46,634 nt of DNA. Origin: Candidatus Stoquefichus massiliensis AP9 (GTDB lineage: Bacteria > Bacillota_I > Bacilli_A > Erysipelotrichales > Coprobacillaceae). A model generated the notes under the pieces. It did no database searches and had not been told where the DNA came from. It saw only the letters and a program-made list of their open reading frames with translations. This document shows positions 8,251-17,923 of this stretch, in pieces. The first letter of the stretch is position 1. The number at the start of each line of letters is the position of its first letter. The stretch lies in the NCBI RefSeq assembly GCF_000455285.1, contig NZ_HG005295.1, forward strand, positions 49,932-96,565, read 5' to 3'. The position numbers were made by a program, and so were the translations under genes.

Positions 8251-8844
8251 TTATTTCTCCTTTAATATTTGATATAGTTTTTTGAGTGCTTTTGCACGAT
8301 GTGAATATTGATTTTTTTCTTCTAATGTTAATGATGCAGAAGTTTTATGAAGTTCAGGCACATAAAAGATAGGATCATAACCAAAGCCATTTTCTCCTTC
8401 AATACAATCATTAATTTCTCCATTGAAATATTCTTCAATGAAAATAGGTTCTTCATCAGGTATACAAAGTGCCATTGCACAAACAAATCTTGCCCCTTTT
8501 TCTTTTCCCTTTACAGCATCTATAATATACTGATTCTTAATATCATAACTTGTATCATGTCCCATAAAACGTGCTGAATAAATACCTGGTTCTCCATTTA
8601 ATGCATCAACTTCCAAACCAGAATCATCAGCTAATGTTGGTAAATGTATCATATCACAAATTGTTTTCGCTTTAATATAAGCATTCTCTTGAAAAGTTTT
8701 ACCTGTTTCTTCAATTTCTATTTCTTCATCAAAGACATCTTTTATAGATTTCACTTCTATTCCTATTTCATTTAACATGGCTTTTATTTCTCTAATCTTT
8801 CCTTCATTTGTAGAGGCAACAACGATTTCTTTCACTTTTTTCAC
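8251..8844 (-). CDS. rdgB: XTP/dITP diphosphatase (RdgB/HAM1)
   Basis: 197 residues. It hydrolyses dITP, XTP and ITP to the monophosphate, removing deaminated purines from the nucleotide pool. The conserved blocks are VASTNEGKIREI, the metal site LADDSGLEVDALNGEPG, GFGYDPIFYVPE and the C-terminal YSHRAKALKKL. It overlaps the aroE stop by 4 bp. The GTG at 8844 fits that overlap. The GTG at 8835 has a better-spaced GGAG and gives the family-typical start KEIVVASTN, so either may be used. Confidence 0.94.
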   Translation of the reverse strand: MKKVKEIVVASTNEGKIREIKAMLNEIGIEVKSIKDVFDEEIEIEETGKTFQENAYIKAKTICDMIHLPTLADDSGLEVDALNGEPGIYSARFMGHDTSYDIKNQYIIDAVKGKEKGARFVCAMALCIPDEEPIFIEEYFNGEINDCIEGENGFGYDPIFYVPELHKTSASLTLEEKNQYSHRAKALKKLYQILKEK

Positions 8845-9701
8845 TCCATTCCTAAGGCTTTTTTAACTTCTGGTATTGGCATCTTTTGTCCTGTCCAAAA
8901 TTCAAAAGAGACAGCACCTTGATATAAAATCATACCTTCACCATTCATATATTCTAAACCTTTTTCTTTTGCCATAGATAATATTTTTGTTTCTAACGGG
9001 TTATAAATAATATCAGCTACTTTTAATTGAGATGATAAATAAGATTTATCAATGAGACACTGATCAGTATGAGGACTCATTCCTACATTTGTTGTTTGTA
9101 TTAATAAATAAGTATCACTTAAATCTTTTTTCAATTCTTCATGATGATCTAATGCTTTTAATACAATTGAACAATTTAATTGCTGTGCCAAACTTCTTAT
9201 AAAAGGTTTATCACTACGATTATAAACAATAATTTCTTTAGCTCCAGCTTTTGCTAGGGCTACAAGAATTGCACATGCTGCTCCACCTGCACCCAATATA
9301 ACAATTTTCTGCCCTTGTACATGCCATCCTTTGTTTAGACATGCCATCACAAAGCCTTCACCATCACTAATATGTCCAATTAACTTACCATTTTCATTTT
9401 TAACAGTATTCACTGCCTGACATAACTGTGCTTCCTGCGTTAATTCATCTAAATACTTCATGATTTTTATTTTGTATGGCATAGATATATTAAAACCTTT
9501 TATATTCAATGTTTTTACACTTGTTATATAATCACTAAGTTGACCTTCTCCTACTTCAAAAGCTAAATAAACATCATCTATCCCTAATACCTGGAATGCA
9601 GTATTATGCATCATTGGTGAAAATGAATGTTTAATAGGATTCGCAACAATCCCATATAAACCTGTATAACCTGTAATTGTATTTTTATTCAAGTTCTTCA
9701 T
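8841..9701 (-). CDS. aroE: Shikimate dehydrogenase
   Basis: 286 residues. It reduces 3-dehydroshikimate to shikimate with NADPH in aromatic amino acid synthesis. The substrate domain has IKHSFSPMMHN (Ser pair), GFNISMPYKIK (catalytic Lys) and GHISDGEGF (Asp). The cofactor site is VILGAGGAACAI followed by YNRS. The SDG block replaces the more usual NTDG, which is seen in some Firmicute relatives. ATG at 9701 directly abuts AAGGAG; the TTG at 9692 has better spacing and may be the true start. It heads the cluster with rdgB and trmL and is transcribed away from chbG. Confidence 0.92.
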   Translation of the reverse strand: MKNLNKNTITGYTGLYGIVANPIKHSFSPMMHNTAFQVLGIDDVYLAFEVGEGQLSDYITSVKTLNIKGFNISMPYKIKIMKYLDELTQEAQLCQAVNTVKNENGKLIGHISDGEGFVMACLNKGWHVQGQKIVILGAGGAACAILVALAKAGAKEIIVYNRSDKPFIRSLAQQLNCSIVLKALDHHEELKKDLSDTYLLIQTTNVGMSPHTDQCLIDKSYLSSQLKVADIIYNPLETKILSMAKEKGLEYMNGEGMILYQGAVSFEFWTGQKMPIPEVKKALGME

Positions 9702-9809
9702 CTCCTTACATCTCCCTTATTATATAGCAATATACTTCAGACAGAAAGAAAAAAATTGAATCTTATTTTCATAATGTTAAAATAATTTCCTTTTTCTTTC
9801 TTTTCGCTA

Positions 9810-9815
9810 TATAAT
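9810..9815 (+). promoter_or_regulatory. Candidate -10 box for chbG
   Basis: TATAAT lies 26 bp before the chbG start. I see no convincing -35 hexamer at the usual distance. Confidence 0.45.
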
Positions 9816-9841
9816 GGATATATATACGGGAGGATATAACA

Positions 9842-10585
9842 ATGATTAAAAAACTGATTATGAATGCTGATGATTTTGGAATGACACAAGGAAATTCTAT
9901 TGGTATCTTAATGGCACACGCTCAAGGTGTTTTAACATCTACAACTTGTATGATGAATATGCCTTATGCAGAATTTGCCTTAAATGAAGCAAAAAAATTC
10001 CCTAAACTAGGTGTAGGAATTCACTTTGTATTAACTGCAGGTAGACCTCTAGTAGATGGTGCGAAATCATTTACTGATAAAGATGGGAACTTTATCCGTC
10101 CTAAAGACTATCCAGATAAACAACCCCATGCTGACCCTGAAGAACTATATGTAGAATGGAAAGCACAAATGGAGAAATTCATTGCTGTTGCAGGACATAA
10201 ACCAACACATATTGATTCACATCATCATGTTCACCTTTTACCTTGGCACGTAGAAGTTGCAAAAAGGCTAGCAAAAGAATATGATTTACCAATGCGTCAA
10301 AGAGAACAAGTTTTAGATACTTATGAATATGCTCGTTGTGATGATCGTATGTATGGTGATGATGCAAACTATGACTTTGTTACAAAAGCATATAGTGTTG
10401 ATGAAAATATTCTTGAATTTATGTGTCATCCTGCTTATGTTGATCAAAGATTATATGATATGACAAGTTATTGTTTACCTAGAATGAAAGAATTAGAATT
10501 AATTCTATCTCCTGAATTAAAACAATTTATAGAAGATAATCATATTGAATTAATTAATTTCTCAGACATTAAGAAAGTGGCCTAA
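9842..10585 (+). CDS. chbG: YdjC/ChbG family carbohydrate deacetylase
   Basis: 247 residues. Members remove an acetyl group from chitooligosaccharides such as diacetylchitobiose 6-phosphate; the fold is a TIM-barrel-like carbohydrate esterase. Visible metal and catalytic residues are the NADDFGM motif (Asp11), VGIHFVLTAG (His) and IDSHHHVHLLP. A well-placed GGGAGG precedes the ATG. It stands alone on the plus strand, between the divergent aroE and the convergent acetyltransferase gene. No chitobiose PTS lies next to it, so the exact acetylated substrate is not fixed. Confidence 0.9.
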   Translation: MIKKLIMNADDFGMTQGNSIGILMAHAQGVLTSTTCMMNMPYAEFALNEAKKFPKLGVGIHFVLTAGRPLVDGAKSFTDKDGNFIRPKDYPDKQPHADPEELYVEWKAQMEKFIAVAGHKPTHIDSHHHVHLLPWHVEVAKRLAKEYDLPMRQREQVLDTYEYARCDDRMYGDDANYDFVTKAYSVDENILEFMCHPAYVDQRLYDMTSYCLPRMKELELILSPELKQFIEDNHIELINFSDIKKVA

Positions 10586-10600
10586 GCCACTTTTTGTTTA
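10574..10600. terminator. Bidirectional terminator between chbG and maa
   Basis: Perfect stem AAAGTGGC/GCCACTTT with a CTAA loop that contains the chbG stop codon. A T run follows on the plus strand and a weaker one on the minus strand, which suits these convergent genes. Confidence 0.8.
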
Positions 10601-11173
10601 CCAATTTTTATGAACATCCTCTTTTGTAATAGATCGAATCACTTCACATGGATTTCCAACTGCAATCACATATGGTGGTATATCATGAGTCACAACACTC
10701 CCTGCTCCAATAATTGCTCCCTGATTAATTTTCACTCCAGGCAAAATCGTCACATTTCCGCCAATCCAAACATTATCATAGATAATAACAGGTTTTGTAT
10801 ACTCTAGTCCTTTAATTCTTTGCACTTCATTGTAAGGATGTGATGCAGTATAAATATTGACATGTGGTCCTAAAATGACATTATCACCAAAACTAACTCC
10901 ACCCTGATCTAAAATTGTTAATCCTACATCACTATAAAAATTAAGACCAATTGTTATATTATAACCATAGCTGCAATAAAAAGGCTGTTCAATGCATAAT
11001 TCCCCTTTACATTTTAGTAACTTCTTTAATATAAGATCTCGACTATCTTTATCTAAAGGATTTAATAGATTATATTCATGCAGCAATCCTTTGCAAAATT
11101 CTCTATCTTTATAAAGTTCACTGCTATAAGGCTGATATAAATGCCCTTCTAGCATTTTTTGTTTTTCACTCAT
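10598..11173 (-). CDS. maa: Maltose/galactoside O-acetyltransferase family (hexapeptide repeat)
   Basis: 191 residues. The N-terminal Mac domain (MLEGHLYQPYSSEL...) is followed by left-handed beta-helix hexapeptide repeats, with VNIYTASHPYN containing the catalytic His and VWIGGNVTILPGVKI further on. Family enzymes (Maa, LacA, NodL) transfer acetyl from acetyl-CoA to a sugar hydroxyl, often as detoxification of non-metabolised sugars. The start overlaps the stop of the EIIB-like gene by 4 bp, so both proteins are made from one message. The sugar acceptor is unknown. Confidence 0.9.
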   Translation of the reverse strand: MSEKQKMLEGHLYQPYSSELYKDREFCKGLLHEYNLLNPLDKDSRDLILKKLLKCKGELCIEQPFYCSYGYNITIGLNFYSDVGLTILDQGGVSFGDNVILGPHVNIYTASHPYNEVQRIKGLEYTKPVIIYDNVWIGGNVTILPGVKINQGAIIGAGSVVTHDIPPYVIAVGNPCEVIRSITKEDVHKNW

Positions 11174-11775
11174 AACGTCTCCTTATTTTTATAAAAATTC
11201 TCTATTTGACCTAATAAAGCATCACAATCATAAGTTGCAAATGTTGTCGGATCTATACATTCAACAACTGTAGGTTTTAACTCCTGTGACAAAGTCACAA
11301 CCTTATATCTTAATTGCGGAGCAATTAAGATTAAATCATAATCTTTATAAATTTGATTCAAATGATAGGCAGCTGTTGCCTTAATGTCATAAGGTATTTT
11401 ATTAAGCTGACAATATTTATTCATCTTTTCAGCAAAATAACCTGTGGTCATACCACCTGTACAACATAATAAAATAGATTTCTTTTCCTCATTTTCTTCT
11501 GTTAGTTTTTCAACCATTCGATAAAACAAATCAGTCGCAAAATGAAAATTATAAAACTGATAATGCAAATAGAATAAAAGTTCCTCCCCTTGAGTTACAG
11601 CTTCTTCTACTATCCCAATTGGCCAAACAACAAACCTAGCCACTTTATCTTTATAAAATATTTTATACGTTCTTGAATCATACTCCTCTAAAGTCAATCG
11701 AGAATCATTTAAAACTTGATAATATACCCATTTCTTAAAAATTTCTATGTTTTCAATACGATAGAAAGGATCCAT
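11170..11775 (-). CDS. PTS EIIB-like (lactose/cellobiose type) protein with unknown N-terminal domain
   Basis: 201 residues. Residues 100-195 match the lactose/cellobiose-type EIIB fold: SILLCCTGGMTTGYFAEKM has the Cys of the phosphocysteine loop, and LILIAPQLRYKV is the family-typical second motif. The first 95 residues (rich in Tyr and Phe, for example YLHYQFYNFHFATDLFYRM) resemble nothing I recognise. A normal EIIB is about 100 residues, so this is a fusion. No EIIC or EIIA is adjacent; the only partner is the overlapping acetyltransferase. It may be a phosphorylation-sensing protein rather than a transporter part. The start is set by AGGGGTGAGG. Confidence 0.75.
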   Translation of the reverse strand: MDPFYRIENIEIFKKWVYYQVLNDSRLTLEEYDSRTYKIFYKDKVARFVVWPIGIVEEAVTQGEELLFYLHYQFYNFHFATDLFYRMVEKLTEENEEKKSILLCCTGGMTTGYFAEKMNKYCQLNKIPYDIKATAAYHLNQIYKDYDLILIAPQLRYKVVTLSQELKPTVVECIDPTTFATYDCDALLGQIENFYKNKETL

Positions 11776-12408
11776 ATCCTCACCCCTTTTTACATCTGTC
11801 CCTTATTTTGTTTACATCTTACAGAATAACTATATCACATATTTGAAAAGAAAAGAAAGATATAAATATCCCTTCTTTAAAATCCTTTGTATTTATCTCA
11901 TTATTTTTACATTAATATATTTATTATATCATCTTTTTAAATTATATTGAGATTTATTCGGAATCAGAGGCTTTTCATCCGGAATCCGCCTATTTATCAT
12001 TAGTTTTTATCATATCACATATTTTTAATCTATGCGTAATTTGTAATCAAATGGTCAATTCTTGTAATCATTCGGTCATTGAACAAACTTATTATTATAA
12101 CATTTTTTCATTTAATGATGAGATTTATTCGGAATCAGGGGGGTTTCATCTGGAATCCGCCTATTTATGATTAGTTTTTATCATATCACATATTTTCAAT
12201 CTATGCGTAATTTGTAATCAAATGGTCAATTTTTACAACTATTCGGTTATTGAATAAATAATTTATTATATCATCTTTTTAAATTATATTGAGATTTATT
12301 CGGAATCAGGGGGTTTTCATCTGGAATCCGCTTTTTCATGATTAATTTTTTATCAATCTTACTCATCTGTTTCTTCTTCACTGATATGGTTTTCTTATGC
12401 CATGTCTT
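11776..12408. other. Intergenic region with promoter motifs and tandem repeats
   Basis: 633 bp without an intact gene. The part nearest the EIIB-like gene has an extended -10 motif (TGATATAGT on the minus strand, about 11834-11842). The rest is filled by the 171-bp repeat array and the decayed end of the TnpB-like gene. Confidence 0.7.
11918..12345. repeat. Tandem 171-bp repeat array (three copies, last one partial)
   Basis: The anchor GAGATTTATTCGG occurs at 11949, 12120 and 12291, exactly 171 bp apart each time. Each unit has two pairs of direct repeats spaced exactly 21 bp: C/TGGAATC at 11959 and 11980 (12130 and 12151 in copy 2), and TTGTAATCA at 12041 and 12062. Between them are minus-strand extended -10 motifs (TGATATAAT, TGATATGAT). 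The pattern looks like duplicated regulatory DNA, not a coding repeat or CRISPR. Confidence 0.8.
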
Positions 12409-12642
12409 CTAGGATTTCAGTATACCTCTGGCTTCACTAATAGCACTTAGTAGTAAATAGTCGCTTGTATGATAGATGTTCTTTAAATACTTTGGATTCA
12501 TCTTATGATCATAATATTCTTCTCTGTAGGCCTTATGAAGTATAGATTGATAGAGAACAATATCATGATGAACAGTCAATGCATCATCAAGAGATAAATC
12601 CTTATAATAGACACGCGTTGAAGAAATAGTGATCCTAAGCAT
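12409..12642 (-). pseudogene. N-terminal fragment of a TnpB-like (IS605 OrfB) transposon protein
   Basis: 77 codons: a basic, helix-rich N-terminus ending LLSAISEARGILKS followed by TAG. Reading through the TAG in the same frame continues for about 48 more codons with KTWHKKTISVKKKQMSKIDK, the kind of Lys-rich helix expected at this point in TnpB-type proteins, then stops at TGA inside the first 171-bp repeat unit. No RuvC or zinc-ribbon part is left. I read this as a nonsense-mutated, 3'-truncated relic. The family assignment rests on memory of similar N-termini and is moderate. Confidence 0.5.
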
Positions 12643-12665
12643 AATAGACTCCTTTCAGTAGAATA

Positions 12666-12754
12666 AAGAAAGGACAAAACAAAGACACATATCACATGCA
12701 TATTCATCTCATCCTCAAAAACTTCCGCACCCATATTATATCACAATCAGCAAA
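12666..12754 (-). repeat. Shared leader repeat, copy A (upstream of the TnpB-like fragment)
   Basis: About 90 bp similar to copies at 28751 and 29351. On the minus strand it contains an extended -10 box (TGATATAAT, complement of TATAAT at 12735-12740), then GGAAGTTTTTGAGGA, then a long arm pairing AGGA (12671-12674) with TCCT (12712-12715). Confidence 0.65.
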
Positions 12755-12795
12755 TATATTTCATAAATATTTGACGAATCCAAAATTCTTTATAG

Positions 12796-12822
12796 ACAAA
12801 AAAAGAAAGATATTTCTATCTT
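12796..12822 (-). terminator. Terminator of the sugar-acid cluster
   Basis: Stem AAGATA/TATCTT (12807-12812, 12817-12822) followed on the minus strand by TCTTTTTTTG. Confidence 0.75.
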
Positions 12823-12828
12823 CCTTGA

Positions 12829-15257
<2,429 letters not shown>

Positions 15258-15259
15258 GG

Positions 15260-15901
15260 TTATTTCGCCTCTCTTGTACGACTAACATACTGACTTGCTA
15301 TTTCAGTGACTTCATCAAACTTTCCTTGAGCCCCCAATTTATTTAATTCGCCACCAACACCAATTGCATCAACACCAGCCTTAAACCAATCCTGAACATT
15401 GTCTAAATTGACACCACCAGTCACCATTAAAGAAACTTGTGGCAAAGGAGAGCGAATAGCCCCTATATATCCAGGTCCAAAGGCACTGCCAGGGAATAAT
15501 TTAATGATTTCACTACCTGCTTCCATTGCTGTGACAATTTCTTTAATTGTCATACATCCAGGAATATACGGAATACCATAACGATTACAAAGAATAGCTG
15601 TCTCTTTATCAAACGAAGGAGAAACGATATATTTTGCACCTGCAAGAATAGCCATTCTGGCTGTTGGTGCATCTAAAACAGTCCCAGCTCCAATACACAC
15701 TTCCTGATCTTCTTTATAGATTTCACAAAGCTGTTTGATAATTTCAGAAGCACTGGTATTTGTATAAGCCATTTCAATAGCTTTTAATCCACCTTTAATA
15801 CAAGCTTTAGAAATTTCAATTCCTTCTGATAAACTATGACCTCTAATCACAGCAACAACACCTTGTTTTTTTAATTCCATAATTGTTTCTGATTTTTTCA
15901 T
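15260..15901 (-). CDS. eda: KDPG aldolase (2-keto-3-deoxy-6-phosphogluconate aldolase)
   Basis: 213 residues, class I aldolase TIM barrel. VAVIRGHS contains the conserved Arg, GAGTVLD follows, IVSPSFDKE and PGCMTIKEI line the site, and SEIIKLFPGS carries the Schiff-base Lys. It cleaves KDPG into pyruvate and glyceraldehyde 3-phosphate, closing the route that starts with the dehydratases in this cluster. It overlaps the small membrane protein gene by 4 bp, a sign of translational coupling. Ribosome site CAGGAGG. Confidence 0.93.
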   Translation of the reverse strand: MKKSETIMELKKQGVVAVIRGHSLSEGIEISKACIKGGLKAIEMAYTNTSASEIIKQLCEIYKEDQEVCIGAGTVLDAPTARMAILAGAKYIVSPSFDKETAILCNRYGIPYIPGCMTIKEIVTAMEAGSEIIKLFPGSAFGPGYIGAIRSPLPQVSLMVTGGVNLDNVQDWFKAGVDAIGVGGELNKLGAQGKFDEVTEIASQYVSRTREAK

Positions 15902-16191
15902 GATGATATTCCTCCTGTTAATAATGTAAATAAGACAATCATATAAATAATACAGACAGCTGTTTGTATCCCTTTTTCATTTTTATTAAATTCTGAATTT
16001 TTGTTCCATATACGATACAAGGCATAGGGAGGAAACAAAATATTAAATATATAGGTAATGATTTTATATGGTGTAAATACACGAATAGCATTAGGATCAG
16101 GTTTATTTAACTTTTCACGTAATTCAACGATATGTTTTTGACGATCTGTTAAGCCATCCATTTGACCTTTCTTTTGTTTCTTTGTTGCCAT
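15898..16191 (-). CDS. Small membrane protein of unknown function
   Basis: 97 residues. The first 40 are charged and rich in Lys (KKQKKGQMDGLTDRQKHIVEL). Two hydrophobic segments follow at about residues 45-62 and 77-94, with YRIWNKNSEFNKNEKG between them. It overlaps the preceding gene by 1 bp and the aldolase by 4 bp, so it is clearly an operon member. I do not recognise the family. A role as an accessory to transport or as a small membrane anchor is possible but unsupported. Confidence 0.7.
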   Translation of the reverse strand: MATKKQKKGQMDGLTDRQKHIVELREKLNKPDPNAIRVFTPYKIITYIFNILFPPYALYRIWNKNSEFNKNEKGIQTAVCIIYMIVLFTLLTGGISS

Positions 16192-17906
16192 TATTTCATA
16201 TACCCACCTTTCATTGGTGAAACTGCATGCTCTGTATAAAGTGCCAATACACCTTTTTGATATTTAGGTGTTTTGGGTTGCCATTTTGCTTGTCTTTCTT
16301 TTAAAATTTTATCAATCAAATCCAATGGTGTTCTCTTTCCATGAATACCAACAATATTTAAAGAACGATTTTTCACGCTAATTTCAATCAAATCACCATC
16401 TTCAACCAGTGCAATTGGGCCACCACTGGCAGCTTCTGGTGATATATGTCCAATCGCTGGTCCTTTGCTTGCTCCTGAAAAACGGCCATCAGTCAATAAA
16501 GCAATAGAAGCAGATAATTCAGGATCACTAGAAATAGCTTCTGTTGTATAGAACATTTCAGGCATTCCACTTCCTTTAGGTCCTTCATAACGAATAAATA
16601 CAGCTTCCCCAGGATGAATATAATGTTTTAAAATCGCATCAATAGCATCTTCTTCACAATCAAACACACGAGCTGATAAAACGACTTCATGCATTTCTCT
16701 AGGAACTGCAGAATGTTTGACAACTGCACCTTCAGGAGCTAAGTTTCCTTTTAATATGGCAATTGCACCTTCTTCATTTAAAGGTTGTGTGACAGGATAA
16801 ATAATATCTTCTCCTTTCACATGAATATCTTTTAAGAAAGCGTAACATTTTTCATAATAGCCATTGCATTTTAACTCTTTTAAGTTTTCACCTAATGTTT
16901 TTCCAGTGACAGTCATAACATCAAGGTGCAAATGTTCTTTTATCACTTCCATGATGGCAGGTGTTCCTCCTGCATAATAATAATATTGAGCAGGATAGAA
17001 ACCACTTGGTCTTAAATTGAGTATATATGGAATTTTACGATGAATACGATCAAAATCATCACCAGTTAATTCAATTCCTGCTTCATGTGCAATTGCTGGC
17101 AAATGCAATAATGCATTTGTTGATCCAGCAATGGCAGCATGAACCATAATCGCATTCTCAAAAGCCTCTTTTGTTAAAATATCAGAAGGTTTAATATCTT
17201 TTTCAACCAAGAATTTTATATATTTTCCTATGTTTTTCGCAACATCTTTTAATGCTTCACTTGTTGCTGGTAATAAAGATGTCCCTGGCAATGCCAAACC
17301 AAGTGCTTCAGCCATGATTTGCATTGTGGTTGCAGTCCCAATAAAACTGCAGGCTCCACAACTTGGGCAAGCATTGTGTTTATAATAATTAAACTCATCT
17401 AAAGTAATCTCACCACGCTGATATTGAGCAGAATATTTACCAATCTGTTCTAATGTTAATAAATCTGGTCCTGCATTCATGACACCACCAGGAATCATAA
17501 TAGCTGGTGCATTCAATCTCGCAATTGCTTTTAAATGAGCGGGTACAGCTTTATCACAACTTGATAAAAAGACACAGCCATCAAATGGTGTCGCACAATA
17601 CTGAATTTCAATCATATTGGTCATCATTTCTCTTGAACATAATGAATAATTAATCCCATCATGACCTTGAGCTTCTCCATCACAAATATCGGTTGTATAA
17701 TATTTTGCACCTTTGGCATTGACTGCTTGAAGACTTTCTTCAACATACCCTACCAATTCATTAAGATGCACACTTCCTGGGTGAGAATCCCCATATGTAC
17801 TTCCAATAAAAATTTGCATTTTTTCTAATTCTTCTACTTTCCAACCTGTTCCAATTCTTAACGGATCTAATTCAGGTGCTATCTTTCTTAATTCCTGGCT
17901 TTTCAA
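16191..17906 (-). CDS. IlvD/Edd-family dehydratase, probably a sugar-acid dehydratase
   Basis: 571 residues. The family includes dihydroxy-acid, 6-phosphogluconate, gluconate, arabonate and xylonate dehydratases. Visible motifs are STYGDSHPGSVHLNEL, TDICDGEAQGHDGINYS, FLSSCDKAVPAHL (Cys117) and NACPSCGACSFIGTA (Cys180-186), then GRFSGASKGPAIGHISPEA near the C-terminus. The first cluster Cys of classic dihydroxy-acid dehydratase is absent; GSVHL stands in its place. Among KDG genes it most likely dehydrates gluconate or a similar aldonate to KDG rather than making branched-chain amino acids. TTG start at 17906 is supported by AGGAGG. Confidence 0.85.
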   Translation of the reverse strand: MKSQELRKIAPELDPLRIGTGWKVEELEKMQIFIGSTYGDSHPGSVHLNELVGYVEESLQAVNAKGAKYYTTDICDGEAQGHDGINYSLCSREMMTNMIEIQYCATPFDGCVFLSSCDKAVPAHLKAIARLNAPAIMIPGGVMNAGPDLLTLEQIGKYSAQYQRGEITLDEFNYYKHNACPSCGACSFIGTATTMQIMAEALGLALPGTSLLPATSEALKDVAKNIGKYIKFLVEKDIKPSDILTKEAFENAIMVHAAIAGSTNALLHLPAIAHEAGIELTGDDFDRIHRKIPYILNLRPSGFYPAQYYYYAGGTPAIMEVIKEHLHLDVMTVTGKTLGENLKELKCNGYYEKCYAFLKDIHVKGEDIIYPVTQPLNEEGAIAILKGNLAPEGAVVKHSAVPREMHEVVLSARVFDCEEDAIDAILKHYIHPGEAVFIRYEGPKGSGMPEMFYTTEAISSDPELSASIALLTDGRFSGASKGPAIGHISPEAASGGPIALVEDGDLIEISVKNRSLNIVGIHGKRTPLDLIDKILKERQAKWQPKTPKYQKGVLALYTEHAVSPMKGGYMK

Positions 17907-17923
17907 TGCTCTAACCTCCTTCT

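Noticed and set aside
11918-12345. CRISPR array
   Set aside because: The unit is 171 bp long with no short constant repeats separated by unique spacers of fixed length; internal parts are conserved across the full unit.
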